From: Aquidulcibacter paucihalophilus
Lineage (GTDB): Bacteria; Pseudomonadota; Alphaproteobacteria; Caulobacterales; Aquidulcibacteraceae
Length of the DNA: 57,519 nucleotides
Assembly (NCBI RefSeq): GCF_002105465.1
Contig: NZ_NCSQ01000025.1
Span: forward strand, 1 to 57,519
Direction: 5' to 3'
The notes beneath the pieces were generated by a model. It saw only the letters and a list, made by a program, of their open reading frames with translations. It was not told the DNA's origin and searched no databases. Shown here in pieces: positions 43,764 to 53,729 of the stretch; the first letter of the stretch is position 1; every line of letters begins with the position of its first letter. Both the position numbers and the translations under genes were made by a program.

Positions 43764-44194
43764 CACTGACCCGAACCCATTTGTTTGGATTTGTTGGCCT
43801 AGTGGCTTTGGCTTTTGCTCTTTATTGGGCGAAAGCAGAGGCCCAAGCTGTGCGCGAAAAAGTCATCGCCCTCCAAGAAGAAGTCGATAATGAACGCCGT
43901 GCTGTGCGAACATTAGAAGCGGAACTGACATGGGTTGAGCGCCCAGACCGCTTGGAGGCTGCGGCCAAGCGGAATCTGGGCCTTGTGCCGTTGACGGCGG
44001 ATCGTATCGCAACCTTGGACGAGATAGATCAAATAGCGCCTTTACGCACCGCTTCGCCCGTCCCAACCGTCGACTCCAACGTAAAGGCAAATGCTCCTGC
44101 CGCTATCGCAGAACAACCAGCAGCCTCGGGTGCCCACGCATCTAAATCTATTGCGGCAAAGCCTGCCACAGTTACTACGGTGGTTGGCCGATGA
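43760..44194 (+). CDS. ftsL: Cell division protein FtsL
   Basis: Small bitopic divisome protein that forms a complex with FtsB and FtsQ. The 144-residue product has a short cytosolic start, one transmembrane helix (about 8-24), a leucine/valine heptad coiled coil (about 27-60) and a GLVPL-like motif (about 73-78). A long Ala/Pro/Ser-rich tail follows (about 95-144). Recognition rests on context (between rsmH and ftsI) plus topology, as FtsL sequence is poorly conserved. It overlaps both neighbours by 4 bases. Confidence 0.85.
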   Translation: MTLTRTHLFGFVGLVALAFALYWAKAEAQAVREKVIALQEEVDNERRAVRTLEAELTWVERPDRLEAAAKRNLGLVPLTADRIATLDEIDQIAPLRTASPVPTVDSNVKANAPAAIAEQPAASGAHASKSIAAKPATVTTVVGR

Positions 44195-45933
44195 GCGATC
44201 CGCGCCGCCCAGAGCCCAGCTTCGATTGGCCCCGGCCCACCCCACGGGATCAAGGCGGCATTGGTACCATGCGCGGGCGGACTATTGCGCTTGCCGTCGC
44301 CTTTTGTGCAGGTTTTGGTTTGCTGAGCCTGCGGGCTGTCCAAATCGGTCTATTCCGCCCCGTCGATGAGGCTGCTACCGCGGCACGTGCAGCTGTCGCG
44401 CCGCCGTCAAAACGCGCCGATATCGTCGATAGAAATGGTCAATTGCTGGCAACTTCGCTGGTGGCTCATTCCCTTTATGCCGATCCTAAACGGGTCTGGG
44501 ATCCGGTGGAGGCCGCGCGCGCTTTACGCACAGTCTTCCCAGAAATGGATGAAGCGGAATTGGTTGAAAAGCTCTCCAGCCGCTCGCGCTTTGTTTGGAT
44601 CAAGCGCCGTCTGACGCCCAAACAGAAGCAAGCCGTGTGGGAATTGGCTCAGCCAGGTTTGGAATTTATCGAAGAGTCCGAACGCATTTATCCCATGGGT
44701 CATTTGGCAGGCCATGTGGTTGGCTCTATGCATCCTGATGGCTCGGGCATTAATGGCATTGAGCGAGCCCTCAATGACCGTCTTACCACCGGGGCGGGGA
44801 CAGAACCGGTTCGTCTTTCGCTCGATATGCGCATTCAATACATTCTTGAGCGTGAATTGGGCGAGGCGGCCACAGCGTTCCGCGCCGATGGCGGGGCTGC
44901 GGTGATGTTGGATGCCAAAACAGGTGAGGTGATTGCCTCGGCCTCTTGGCCTTTCATGGACCCGAACCGGCCCGAGGCGCATACGCCCAACCAGCAGAAT
45001 AATCGGGTGACTAATTCGCGCTTTGAAATGGGATCGACCTTTAAGGTTTTCACCGTCGCCATTGGTCTTGAAGACAATATCATTACGCCAGAATCGGTTT
45101 TTGATGCCCGCGCCCCAATGCGGATCGGCTCTGAAATGATTTCAGACTTTCACGCGATGAATAAGATTGTCTCTGTGTCTGAGATTTTGGCGCATTCTTC
45201 CAATATCGGAACGGTTCGCATCGCGCGTTCTGTTGGTGCACCGCGCGTGCGGGAGTTTTTCTCGCGCCTTGGGCTGATGGAAGCCGCGGGCGGCGAACTT
45301 TTTGAAAATGCGCGGCCGCTTTTGCCGAAAAGGTGGAGTGAAATCACCGCCGCAACCGCTTCCTTCGGTCATGGCATTGCTGTTTCGCCGATGGCAGTGG
45401 CAGGTGGCTATGCGGCTGTCTCCAATGGTGGTCATTATATCCGCCCGACCTTTATTGCTCGCGACCCAGCCGTGCCGGTTTCCAGTCGCGCGGTGCTCAC
45501 GCCTGCCACATCTAAGACCGTCGTAAAGCTCATGCGCGAAGTAGTAACTAATGGCACGGGCAAGAATGCCGATGCCCTAGGGTATGAAGTTGCCGGCAAA
45601 ACTGGGACGGCAGAGAAAGCAGGGCCGAACGGCTATGACTCAAACCGTCGGGTGTCGAGCTTTGCGGGTGTCTTCCCGGCGTCAGACCCGCGTTATGCCA
45701 TTGTTTTCTTGTTGGATGAGCCAAAGGGCAATGCGCAATCTGGCGGTGTTGCTACAGCGGCCTATGCGGCTGCACCTTCTGTCTCGCGAATTGTTGCACG
45801 TTCTGCACCGCTTCTGGGGATTGCGCCAACGCGCGCGTTAGCTCAGATGGAGCTGCCACGCGCGCCGACCCAAGTGTCAGCGCCACCACCAAAGACCAAT
45901 CCGTCGCAGAAAGCGACGCAGGGGGAGCCATGA
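44191..45933 (+). CDS. ftsI: Septal peptidoglycan transpeptidase FtsI (PBP3)
   Basis: Class B penicillin-binding protein that cross-links septal peptidoglycan. The 580-residue protein has a Pro-rich cytosolic start, one transmembrane helix (about 30-50), a dimerisation-type domain beginning RADIVDRNG, and the transpeptidase domain with STFK (Ser about 282), SSN (about 336) and KTGT (about 470). The Pro/Ala tail after about 545 is of low complexity. It overlaps ftsL and murE by 4 bases each. Confidence 0.97.
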   Translation: MSDPRRPEPSFDWPRPTPRDQGGIGTMRGRTIALAVAFCAGFGLLSLRAVQIGLFRPVDEAATAARAAVAPPSKRADIVDRNGQLLATSLVAHSLYADPKRVWDPVEAARALRTVFPEMDEAELVEKLSSRSRFVWIKRRLTPKQKQAVWELAQPGLEFIEESERIYPMGHLAGHVVGSMHPDGSGINGIERALNDRLTTGAGTEPVRLSLDMRIQYILERELGEAATAFRADGGAAVMLDAKTGEVIASASWPFMDPNRPEAHTPNQQNNRVTNSRFEMGSTFKVFTVAIGLEDNIITPESVFDARAPMRIGSEMISDFHAMNKIVSVSEILAHSSNIGTVRIARSVGAPRVREFFSRLGLMEAAGGELFENARPLLPKRWSEITAATASFGHGIAVSPMAVAGGYAAVSNGGHYIRPTFIARDPAVPVSSRAVLTPATSKTVVKLMREVVTNGTGKNADALGYEVAGKTGTAEKAGPNGYDSNRRVSSFAGVFPASDPRYAIVFLLDEPKGNAQSGGVATAAYAAAPSVSRIVARSAPLLGIAPTRALAQMELPRAPTQVSAPPPKTNPSQKATQGEP

Positions 45934-47381
45934 AACTCGCCGATCTCCTCGACCTTGAGTCGGGACATCCAGCTGCAAACCTCACCATTACTGGCCTATC
46001 ATCCGACAGTCGCAAGACCAAGCCGGGAGACTTGTTCGCCGCCCTTACCGGTAGCCAGAGCGATGGCCGTGCCTTTGCATCCCAAGCGGTTGCCGCGGGT
46101 GCCGTCGCCATTCTGGCAGAGCCGGGATTGGCCGAATGTGGCGTGCCTGTGATTGAAGTGCCCCACGCGCGGTCTGCCCTTTCCACGGTGGCTTCGCGCT
46201 TTTTTCCCCGGCAACCCGCCTGTGTGGTTGCGATTACGGGCACCAATGGCAAGAGCTCAACGGTTGATTTCTTGCGGCAGATTTGGACCCATGCGGGGCG
46301 GGCGGCAGCCAGTGTCGGCACTTTAGGGGCCATAGGTCCAAAGGGCCGGATTGATTTGGGCTTTACAACCCCCGACCCAATCGCCTTGCATGCGACGCTT
46401 CAAAGCCTAGCAGATGATGGCATCACCCATATTGCGATGGAAAGTTCCTCGCATGCCTTGGACCAGCGCCGCATGCATGGTGTGCGCTTGGCTGCAGCCG
46501 GCTTTTCCAATTTGACCCAAGACCATCTCGATTATCACGGCACGATGGCGGAGTATCGCCAAGCAAAGCTGCGGCTATTCAATGATCTGTTGAGCGCGTG
46601 CCAACCCGCCATTGTCAATGCCGATGCAGCTGAAGCACCGGCCTTTGAAGAGGCGGCAAAAGCTAAATCACTGGATCTGAAGCTCGTCGGGTGGCGCGGC
46701 GATTTTCTCAAGATTGAAGAGCTTTGGCCCAAGCCTGCCAGCCAACGGGTAGATTTGCGCTTTGCAAACAAGACCTATCCTGTCGAAATTCCGCTCATCG
46801 GCGAGTTTCAGGCGCTGAATGCCGTCATGGCAGCGAGCTTTGCTCTATCCTTGGGCGAAGAGCCTACGAAAGTGTTTGAAGGTCTGGCTGGCCTTAAAAC
46901 GGTCAAAGGTCGGATGGAGCATATTGGAAGTACCGAAGACGGGGCCCATGTGTTTGTCGATTATGCACATACGCCAGACGGCCTCGATGTCCTGTTGCGC
47001 GCTGCCCGCCCCCATGCGCCAGGTCGCGTCGTGCTGGTTTTTGGCTGCGGCGGGGATCGCGATAAGGGCAAGCGACCATTGATGGGCGGCTTAGCGGCCA
47101 AATTCGCGGATGTCGTCATCGTCACAGACGATAATCCCCGTACCGAAGATGCAGCTCAAATCCGCAAAGAAGTCATGGTCGGTTGCCCCCGAGCGCTGGA
47201 GATTGGTGACCGGGGCGAGGCGATTGCCCATGCCGTCGGCCTGCTCAAGAAAGGTGATTGTCTGTTGATCGCGGGCAAAGGTCATGAAACCGGGCAATTA
47301 GTCATGGGCCAAATTCTGCCCTTCTCTGATCAAGAAGCTGCCGGTTCGGCACTTTTGGCGCGGGGAGGTACGCTTGACTGA
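45930..47381 (+). CDS. murE: UDP-MurNAc-L-Ala-D-Glu:meso-DAP ligase
   Basis: Cytoplasmic ATP-dependent ligase adding meso-diaminopimelate to the peptidoglycan precursor. The 483-residue enzyme has the P-loop GTNGKSS (about 106-112), the ESSSHAL motif, VDYAHTPD, and DDNPRTED (about 404-411), where DNPR marks specificity for meso-DAP rather than lysine. It overlaps murF by 8 bases. Confidence 0.97.
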   Translation: MKLADLLDLESGHPAANLTITGLSSDSRKTKPGDLFAALTGSQSDGRAFASQAVAAGAVAILAEPGLAECGVPVIEVPHARSALSTVASRFFPRQPACVVAITGTNGKSSTVDFLRQIWTHAGRAAASVGTLGAIGPKGRIDLGFTTPDPIALHATLQSLADDGITHIAMESSSHALDQRRMHGVRLAAAGFSNLTQDHLDYHGTMAEYRQAKLRLFNDLLSACQPAIVNADAAEAPAFEEAAKAKSLDLKLVGWRGDFLKIEELWPKPASQRVDLRFANKTYPVEIPLIGEFQALNAVMAASFALSLGEEPTKVFEGLAGLKTVKGRMEHIGSTEDGAHVFVDYAHTPDGLDVLLRAARPHAPGRVVLVFGCGGDRDKGKRPLMGGLAAKFADVVIVTDDNPRTEDAAQIRKEVMVGCPRALEIGDRGEAIAHAVGLLKKGDCLLIAGKGHETGQLVMGQILPFSDQEAAGSALLARGGTLD

Positions 47382-48777
47382 TCCTCTCTGGAATTCAGCG
47401 GCTGCCGCCTTGGCGGTATCGGGTAAGGCGCAAGGCCAATGGGCTGTCAATGGTATTTCGATTGATAGCCGTGCGGTAGAGCCAGGCGATTTGTTTGTGG
47501 CCCTCAAAGCCGAACGCGATGGCCACAGTTTTGTGCGCATGGCGCTGGCTGCTGGTGCCGCTGCGGCTATGGTCGTTGATCCGACTTGTGCAGATGCCGG
47601 TGCGCCCCTGTTGATTGTGCCTGACACGCTGCTGGCGCTTGAAAATCTTGGCACCCAAGCGCGCCGCCGCAATGTGATTGCAACCCGCGTCGCTATCACC
47701 GGTTCCGTTGGGAAAACGACGGTCAAGGAAATGACGGCGACGGCATTGTCAGCCACCGCCAAAACCCACCGATCGGTTAAATCCTACAATAATCACTGGG
47801 GCGTGCCCTTGACCTTGGCCCGGATGCCAGGGGACGCCCGCTTTGGCGTGTTTGAGATTGGCATGAACCATGGCGGGGAAATCTCGCGCCTGTCGCCACA
47901 GGTCCGACCCCATATTGCTGCCATTACCATGGTCGCACCCGTGCATATTGAGCATTTTGCCGATGAGACCGGCATTGCTGATGCTAAAGCAGAAATCTTC
48001 TTGGGCCTTGATGCGGGTGGGACAGCCCTGATCCCCGGCGAGAATCGTCACGCCGCCCGGCTTGCCGCCCGCGCGCGCGACCGCGATGGTATCTCCATTT
48101 TGACGTTTGGCATGCAGCCCGGCTTTGATGCGCATATTGTATCGATTGACGAGATGGAGCAGGGCCGCCGGGTGACGGCGGACATCTTGGGGCAGCAATT
48201 GAGCTGGATCATTCAAGAGCCGGGCGCGCATTGGGTTCATAATGGCTTGTGTGCTTTGACATTGGCGGTGCTAGCCGGTGGCGACGGGCAAGCCGCAGCG
48301 GCGGCCCTGTCGCAATTTGGCGCGATTGATGGTCGCGGCGTGTCTCGGCCAATCCAGCTCGCTTCGGGCGGCTTCTTCGTGCTGGTGGATGAGGCCTATA
48401 ATGCCAATCCTGCCTCGATGGCTGAAGCCATTTCTACGCTTTCTAGCCGCGCCGGCCTGCGCCGGATCGCAGCGTTGGGCGACATGTTGGAATTGGGCGC
48501 GCGCGAAAACGCCTATCATGCGGAGATTGCTGGAGACGTTATCCGCGCTGGAATTGACCTCGTCTTTTGCGCCGGTCCGCGCATGCGGCATTTATGGGAT
48601 GCCTTGCCAGAGGCACAGCGCGGAGCATATGCCCCCACCGCTGCAGAGCTTGCCCCTATCCTCTCTCAAGCGGTCCAAGCGGGGGATGTTGTGATGGTCA
48701 AAGGATCAAATGGGTCGAAGATGGCCGAAGTTGTGCGTGCGCTGCAAGCACTTGAAGCCCCCGCTGGAGAGAGCTGA
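47374..48777 (+). CDS. murF: UDP-MurNAc-tripeptide:D-Ala-D-Ala ligase
   Basis: Adds D-Ala-D-Ala to complete the UDP-MurNAc-pentapeptide. The 467-residue enzyme has GSVGKTT (about 109-115), [20 protein letters not shown], and [12 protein letters not shown]. The start is TTG at 47374, with GGGGAGG 5 bases upstream and the ORF overlapping murE by 8 bases; no ATG gives the full N-terminal domain. It overlaps mraY by one base (TGATG). Confidence 0.97.
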   Translation: MTDPLWNSAAAALAVSGKAQGQWAVNGISIDSRAVEPGDLFVALKAERDGHSFVRMALAAGAAAAMVVDPTCADAGAPLLIVPDTLLALENLGTQARRRNVIATRVAITGSVGKTTVKEMTATALSATAKTHRSVKSYNNHWGVPLTLARMPGDARFGVFEIGMNHGGEISRLSPQVRPHIAAITMVAPVHIEHFADETGIADAKAEIFLGLDAGGTALIPGENRHAARLAARARDRDGISILTFGMQPGFDAHIVSIDEMEQGRRVTADILGQQLSWIIQEPGAHWVHNGLCALTLAVLAGGDGQAAAAALSQFGAIDGRGVSRPIQLASGGFFVLVDEAYNANPASMAEAISTLSSRAGLRRIAALGDMLELGARENAYHAEIAGDVIRAGIDLVFCAGPRMRHLWDALPEAQRGAYAPTAAELAPILSQAVQAGDVVMVKGSNGSKMAEVVRALQALEAPAGES

Positions 48778-49862
48778 TGCTGTACGAATTGCTGCACCCC
48801 CACTTTAACATCTTCACCTATCTGACGTTCCGTACGGCAGGTGCTGTGGTGACGGCGGCCCTGATCATGTTTGTGTTTGGCAAGCCAATGATTGGCTGGT
48901 TGCGAGTTAAACAGGGCAAAGGTCAGCCGATCCGGACCGAAGGGCCTGAGACGCACTTCAAGAAAGCTGGAACCCCAACCATGGGTGGGGCGATGATCTT
49001 ACTCTCCATTTTTGTTGGAGCGCTTTTATGGGCTGACCTGAAGAACCCCTATGTCTGGATCGTTTTAGGGGTCACGGCCGGCTATGGATTTATTGGCTTT
49101 TTGGATGATTATGCCAAAGTCGCCAAACAAAAAACCGATGGGGTTTCCTCGCTGTTCCGATTGGCGGGCGAGTTTGTGATCGCCTTCATTGCGGTCTATT
49201 TTGTTGCCCAGCTACAAAACGCGGGGGATAATGCGCCGCCAGGCTTTGGGACCTCGATAGCCTTTCCCTTTTTCAAGGATTTGCTTTTGAACCTAGGCTG
49301 GTTCACGCTGATTTTTGGCATGATTGTCGTTGTTGGTTTCGGCAATGCCGTGAACATGACCGACGGCCTTGATGGCTTAGCCATTATGCCTGTGATGATT
49401 GCCTCGGCTACTTTTGGACTCATCGTTTACCTCGTCGGAAACTTTGTCTTCGCGGACTATCTCCAGCTTCATTTTGTGCAAGGCGTGGGCGAGATTGCCA
49501 TTATCCTTGGTGCGGTCTTGGGCGCGGGCCTAGGCTTTTTGTGGTGGAATGCGCCGCCTGCTCAAATCTTTATGGGCGACACAGGTTCTTTGGCGCTTGG
49601 CGGCCTATTGGGCATCACCGCGGTTGCGACGAAGCATGAGTTCGTCCTCGCCATTGTCGGCGGCCTGTTCGTCTTGGAATTGGTCTCCGTCATCGTCCAA
49701 GTCACCAGCTTTAAGCTAACCGGCAAACGGGTTTTCCGTATGGCACCCATCCACCATCATTTTGAGAAATTGGGTTGGAGTGAGCCTACTGTGGTGATCC
49801 GCTTCTGGATCATCGCCACGATCTTGGCCTTGATCGGTCTGACCACATTGAAGCTGCGTTAG
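48777..49862 (+). CDS. mraY: Phospho-MurNAc-pentapeptide transferase (lipid I synthase)
   Basis: Inner-membrane enzyme transferring phospho-MurNAc-pentapeptide to undecaprenyl phosphate, giving lipid I. The 361-residue polytopic protein shows [14 protein letters not shown] (magnesium-binding aspartates, about 107-113), [17 protein letters not shown] and the IHHHFE motif near the C-terminus. GGAGAGAG lies before the ATG, which overlaps the murF stop by one base. Confidence 0.98.
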   Translation: MLYELLHPHFNIFTYLTFRTAGAVVTAALIMFVFGKPMIGWLRVKQGKGQPIRTEGPETHFKKAGTPTMGGAMILLSIFVGALLWADLKNPYVWIVLGVTAGYGFIGFLDDYAKVAKQKTDGVSSLFRLAGEFVIAFIAVYFVAQLQNAGDNAPPGFGTSIAFPFFKDLLLNLGWFTLIFGMIVVVGFGNAVNMTDGLDGLAIMPVMIASATFGLIVYLVGNFVFADYLQLHFVQGVGEIAIILGAVLGAGLGFLWWNAPPAQIFMGDTGSLALGGLLGITAVATKHEFVLAIVGGLFVLELVSVIVQVTSFKLTGKRVFRMAPIHHHFEKLGWSEPTVVIRFWIIATILALIGLTTLKLR

Positions 49863-49881
49863 AACGTAAGGACCGAAGCCC

Positions 49882-51321
49882 ATGTTCCCTGTCACCACGT
49901 TCAAAGGCCAAAAAGTTGCCGTCTTCGGCTTGGCTCGCACAGGGATTGCCGCAGCCTTGGCTTTGAAAGCTGGTGGTGCGCAGGTTTTGGCTTGGGACGA
50001 TGGCGAGGCGGGCCGGGCCGCAGCTATCGCGCAAGGCTTGATACCTATTGATCTGTCAACCACGGATTTTGCCGATATAGCCGCGCTGGTCATGAGCCCA
50101 GGCGTGCCCATTTATGGCCCGAAGCAGCATTGGACCGTAACCAAAGCCAATGAAGCCAAAGTGCCTGTGATCGGGGATGTGGAACTTTTTGCACGTGAGC
50201 TTAATGCAATTCCCGAAAGCCATCGCCCGATGGTTGTCGCCATAACAGGCACGAATGGCAAATCTACTACGACTGCTTTGATCGCCCATATCTTGTCGTC
50301 GAATGGCAAAGATGTCCGGATGGGCGGCAATATTGGGACCGGCGTACTCGCGCTCGATCCACCCCGTCCGGAAGCCATTTATGTGCTGGAGTTGTCCTCT
50401 TATCAGCTCGATCTAGTCGAAAGCCTGCGTGCCAAGGCAGCTGTCCACCTCAATCTGACGCCCGATCACCTTGAACGCCACGGTACGATGGAACGTTATG
50501 CAGCCGCCAAACGGCGCATTTTCAACAATCAGGTGGCAACAGATTGGGCGATCGTTGGCGTCGATGATGATTGGGGCATGGCTTTGTGCACGCGCATGAA
50601 TGCGGGTGCCCAACGCATTGTGGTGCCGATTTCTGCCTGCCAAGCCCTCGGCAAAGGCGTGTGCGCATTGGGCTCTATGTTGTGGGATAATTTGGATGGT
50701 CGCAGCCAAATGGTGGTCGACCTCGCCCATGCCCATGCGCTTCCGGGGTCTCATAATGCCCAAAACGCAGCAGCAGCCTATGCCGCAGCACGCGCCTTAG
50801 GCCTTAGCGCTCAAGCGATCACCAAGGCACTGATCAGCTTTCCGGGCCTTGAACACCGCCTGCAGGAAATTGGCCAAATTGGCCCGATCCGCTTTTACAA
50901 CGACTCCAAAGCCACCAATGCCGATGCCGCCGCTCAGGCCTTGGCAGCTTTCCCTAAACTGCGTTGGATCGTTGGCGGGCAAGCCAAGCTGGGCGGCATC
51001 GACAGCCTCGCGCCTTTGTTTGACCATGTCACCAAGGCCTATCTGATTGGCGAGGCCAGTGAGACTTTTGCGAAGACGTTGGAGGGCCACATCGAGTTTG
51101 AGCAATGTGGCACGATCGATGTAGCCACCGCGCGTGCGTATGCCGATGCGCAACAGACAATGAGCGAGGAAGTCATCGTGCTGTCACCGGCCTGCGCCAG
51201 TTTCGATCAATTTCCAGATTTTGAAGCGCGTGGGCGGCATTTTGCGGCCTGTGTGAAAGGACTCATTAACCCTGATGATGGCCTATCGGCGCAAGCGCTG
51301 CCTGCCGCTGAAACGGCCTAG
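49882..51321 (+). CDS. murD: UDP-MurNAc-L-Ala:D-Glu ligase
   Basis: Adds D-glutamate to UDP-MurNAc-L-alanine. The 479-residue enzyme begins with a Rossmann-like UDP-binding domain (VFGLARTGIA), then P-loop GTNGKSTTT (about 119-127), ELSSYQLD, NLTPDHLERHGTM, NDSKATN and SPACASFDQF. AAGGA precedes the ATG by about 9 bases. It starts 19 bases after mraY and ends 29 bases before ftsW. Confidence 0.98.
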   Translation: MFPVTTFKGQKVAVFGLARTGIAAALALKAGGAQVLAWDDGEAGRAAAIAQGLIPIDLSTTDFADIAALVMSPGVPIYGPKQHWTVTKANEAKVPVIGDVELFARELNAIPESHRPMVVAITGTNGKSTTTALIAHILSSNGKDVRMGGNIGTGVLALDPPRPEAIYVLELSSYQLDLVESLRAKAAVHLNLTPDHLERHGTMERYAAAKRRIFNNQVATDWAIVGVDDDWGMALCTRMNAGAQRIVVPISACQALGKGVCALGSMLWDNLDGRSQMVVDLAHAHALPGSHNAQNAAAAYAAARALGLSAQAITKALISFPGLEHRLQEIGQIGPIRFYNDSKATNADAAAQALAAFPKLRWIVGGQAKLGGIDSLAPLFDHVTKAYLIGEASETFAKTLEGHIEFEQCGTIDVATARAYADAQQTMSEEVIVLSPACASFDQFPDFEARGRHFAACVKGLINPDDGLSAQALPAAETA

Positions 51322-51350
51322 CGCGACCACGTCCTTTTTGGAGCCACCCT

Positions 51351-52520
51351 ATGGCGATGCTCGCTTCTGTCAGACTGCCACGCGCTGAATTTTCTTTTAT
51401 CTCGGATTGGTGGCGCACCATTGATCGCCCGGTTGTGTTGATCGCGGCCGTCTTGATGACCATGGGGCTGGTGTTCAGTTTTGCCTCTTCCGGGGCAGCA
51501 ACGGGCCGGCTTGGCTTCAATAACGAGTATTTCTTCGTGCTGCGCCAAGCCATGTTTGTGACCATTGGCGCATGTGTTGTGGTGGCTTTGTCTTTCTTAA
51601 GTCCCACCGGTGCGCGTCGAGCTGCCGCGCTTTTCTATCTGCTGGCCATTGCCCTGATGATTTATATTCTGATGTTTGGGCATGAGGCCAAAGGGGCGCA
51701 ACGTTGGCTTCGCATTGGCGGGTTCTCGTTCCAGCCTTCAGAGATCCTCAAACCGTCCTTAATTGTGCTGGCAGCTTGGTTGTTCTCCAAACGGATGGAG
51801 AACCCTTCCTTCCCCGCAGCGCGCATTGGCATGGCGCTCTATGTGCTGCCGGTGGCGCTATTGATCGCCCAGCCCGACATCGGCCAAACTGGTCTTTTGA
51901 CCATGGCTTTTCTCACCGTATTTCTGATCTCTGGCATGTCGTGGGTTTGGATTGCCGCCTTTGCCGGTGCGGCAGTGGTAGGCGGCGGGGTTTTGTACTT
52001 TGCCTTTGAACATGTGCAAAAGCGTGTTCAGGGCTTCTTGAACCCAGAAGCGGGTGAAACCTATCAAACTGACCGCGCCCTTGACGCCATTGCTGCCGGC
52101 GATTTTTTGGGGCGAGGTCCCGGTGAAGGCGAAATCAAGCACTTCCTGCCTGACGCCCATACCGACTTTATCTATTCGGTCGCTGCTGAGGAATTCGGGC
52201 TGATCGCGAGCGTGGGCCTTGTGGTTCTGTTCTGTTCGCTGGTGGTTCGCGGCCTTCTGATTGCCAATCGCCAAAGCGAGAATTTCCCACAATTGGCCGC
52301 AACTGGGCTGTTTGCTTTAATCGGCTATCAGGCGGCGATCAATCTGGCGGTGAATCTCAATCTGATGCCAGCCAAGGGCATGACGTTGCCCTTCATCTCC
52401 TATGGCGGTTCGTCCATTCTAGGCTCTGCTGTAACCATTGGTCTGGCGCTCGCCTTAACCCGCAAGCGACCTGGACAAGATTTGCGCAATGGCAAGGCAA
52501 CGGGTTGGGTGGGCTGGTAG
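51351..52520 (+). CDS. ftsW: Septal peptidoglycan polymerase FtsW (SEDS family)
   Basis: Multi-span SEDS glycosyltransferase that polymerises lipid II at the septum with FtsI. The 389-residue protein has about ten helices, GAQRWLRIGGFSFQPSE (about 113-129), AEEFGLIAS and the C-terminal PFISYGGSS signature. GGAG lies 8 bases before the ATG. It is followed by a 112-base gap before murG, the widest gap in the otherwise packed cluster upstream of the cassette. Confidence 0.97.
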   Translation: MAMLASVRLPRAEFSFISDWWRTIDRPVVLIAAVLMTMGLVFSFASSGAATGRLGFNNEYFFVLRQAMFVTIGACVVVALSFLSPTGARRAAALFYLLAIALMIYILMFGHEAKGAQRWLRIGGFSFQPSEILKPSLIVLAAWLFSKRMENPSFPAARIGMALYVLPVALLIAQPDIGQTGLLTMAFLTVFLISGMSWVWIAAFAGAAVVGGGVLYFAFEHVQKRVQGFLNPEAGETYQTDRALDAIAAGDFLGRGPGEGEIKHFLPDAHTDFIYSVAAEEFGLIASVGLVVLFCSLVVRGLLIANRQSENFPQLAATGLFALIGYQAAINLAVNLNLMPAKGMTLPFISYGGSSILGSAVTIGLALALTRKRPGQDLRNGKATGWVGW

Positions 52521-52574
52521 GCACGCAAGACCCACCTTATTCAGCAGTCACTCACCGCCCAAATCGCTTCAATC

Positions 52575-52629
52575 TGTACTCAAAGCGCCCTAAAGAACGG
52601 GCCAATTACCTTTCCAAGGATTGAGTACA
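52575..52629 (+). promoter_or_regulatory. Long-range inverted repeat in ftsW-murG gap
   Basis: Perfect 9-base arms TGTACTCAA (52575-52583) and TTGAGTACA (52621-52629), 37 bases apart. The right arm sits between the AAGGA ribosome-binding site (52616-52620) and the murG ATG (52633), so folding could restrict translation. A small GCCC/GGGC stem lies in the loop. Confidence 0.35.
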
Positions 52630-52632
52630 CGC

Positions 52633-53718
52633 ATGGGTCCTTTGATTATTATTGCTGCTGGTGGCACGGGCGGTCATATGTTTCCCGCCCGCGCTTTTGC
52701 TGATGCAATTGTCGCTCGAGGTGGCCGCGTCGCTTTGGTGACCGACCCACGGGGCAAGCGCTATACCGAAGGCTTTCCCGCCGAAGAAGTTTTGATCTTG
52801 CCGGTGACCAATGCCGATGAAGGCGGGATCAAGGGCAAGATTGATGCAGGCTTTGCCGTGATGAAAAGCCTCAATCTTGTTGGCCCCTTTATCAAGAGTC
52901 ACGACCCCTCCGCCATTGTGGGTTTTGGCGGTTATCCAACCTTTCCGGTGCTGTTTTCCAGCGGCAAAGTGCCCGTTATTGTGCATGAGCAGAATGCAGT
53001 CCTAGGCCGCGTCAATCGATTGTTCCAAGGCAAGGCTGTCTCGATTGCCTCTGGCTTTGCGCAATTGGACGGGTTGGAGCAACCTAACAAACACGCTGTT
53101 GTGGGTAATCCCGTGCGCCGACCCATCGTCGATGCGCGTTTGGACGGCTATCCCGATCTCTCCAGCGGCAATCTGCGCATTTTGGTGACGGGCGGCAGCC
53201 AAGGCGCGCGTGTTTTGGGTAGCATTGTGCCGCAGGCCATTGCGTCCCTACCAGAGCATTTGCGCGCCCGCTTATTTGTCTCCCATCAAGTGCGTGAAGA
53301 ACAATGCGATTTTGCCCGCGACACCTATACCGAGGCTGGTGTTCAGTGTGAGGTTTGGCCCTTCTTCAAAGATATGGCTGACCGTCTGGCCAAATGTCAT
53401 TTGGTGATCGGCAGGGCGGGGGCCTCGACCATTTCTGAAACGGCCGTCGTCGGTCGACCTGCGATTTTGGTCCCGCTACCGGGGGCAACCAATGACCATC
53501 AGACATTCAATGCCGAAGCCTTGGCGAGTGTCGGTGCAGCCGATGTCATCAAGGAGTCGGAATTCACCGTCGATGCCTTGGCCCAATTGCTTGAAAACCG
53601 CCTGACTGCTCCCGATGCATTGCAAAAGCGCGCCAAAGCTGCCCGAGGCGTCGGTAAACCCGATGCGGCCGAAGCCTTGGCTGACCTGGTATTTGCGGCG
53701 ATTCAACAAGGGGTTTGA
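52633..53718 (+). CDS. murG: UDP-GlcNAc:lipid I GlcNAc transferase (lipid II synthase)
   Basis: Peripheral inner-membrane GT28 enzyme making lipid II. The 361-residue protein begins with the donor/acceptor-site GGTGGHMFPA (about 10-19), has HEQNAVLGRVN, GGSQGARVL, and the C-terminal SAGAST-like GRAGASTISE and PLPGATNDHQTFNA motifs. ATG 52633 has AAGGA 12 bases upstream, a long spacing; a TTG at 52621 directly abuts that site and is rejected. It is followed by 11 bases and then the convergent membrane-protein gene. Confidence 0.97.
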   Translation: MGPLIIIAAGGTGGHMFPARAFADAIVARGGRVALVTDPRGKRYTEGFPAEEVLILPVTNADEGGIKGKIDAGFAVMKSLNLVGPFIKSHDPSAIVGFGGYPTFPVLFSSGKVPVIVHEQNAVLGRVNRLFQGKAVSIASGFAQLDGLEQPNKHAVVGNPVRRPIVDARLDGYPDLSSGNLRILVTGGSQGARVLGSIVPQAIASLPEHLRARLFVSHQVREEQCDFARDTYTEAGVQCEVWPFFKDMADRLAKCHLVIGRAGASTISETAVVGRPAILVPLPGATNDHQTFNAEALASVGAADVIKESEFTVDALAQLLENRLTAPDALQKRAKAARGVGKPDAAEALADLVFAAIQQGV

Positions 53719-53729
53719 TTTACGGGCGC

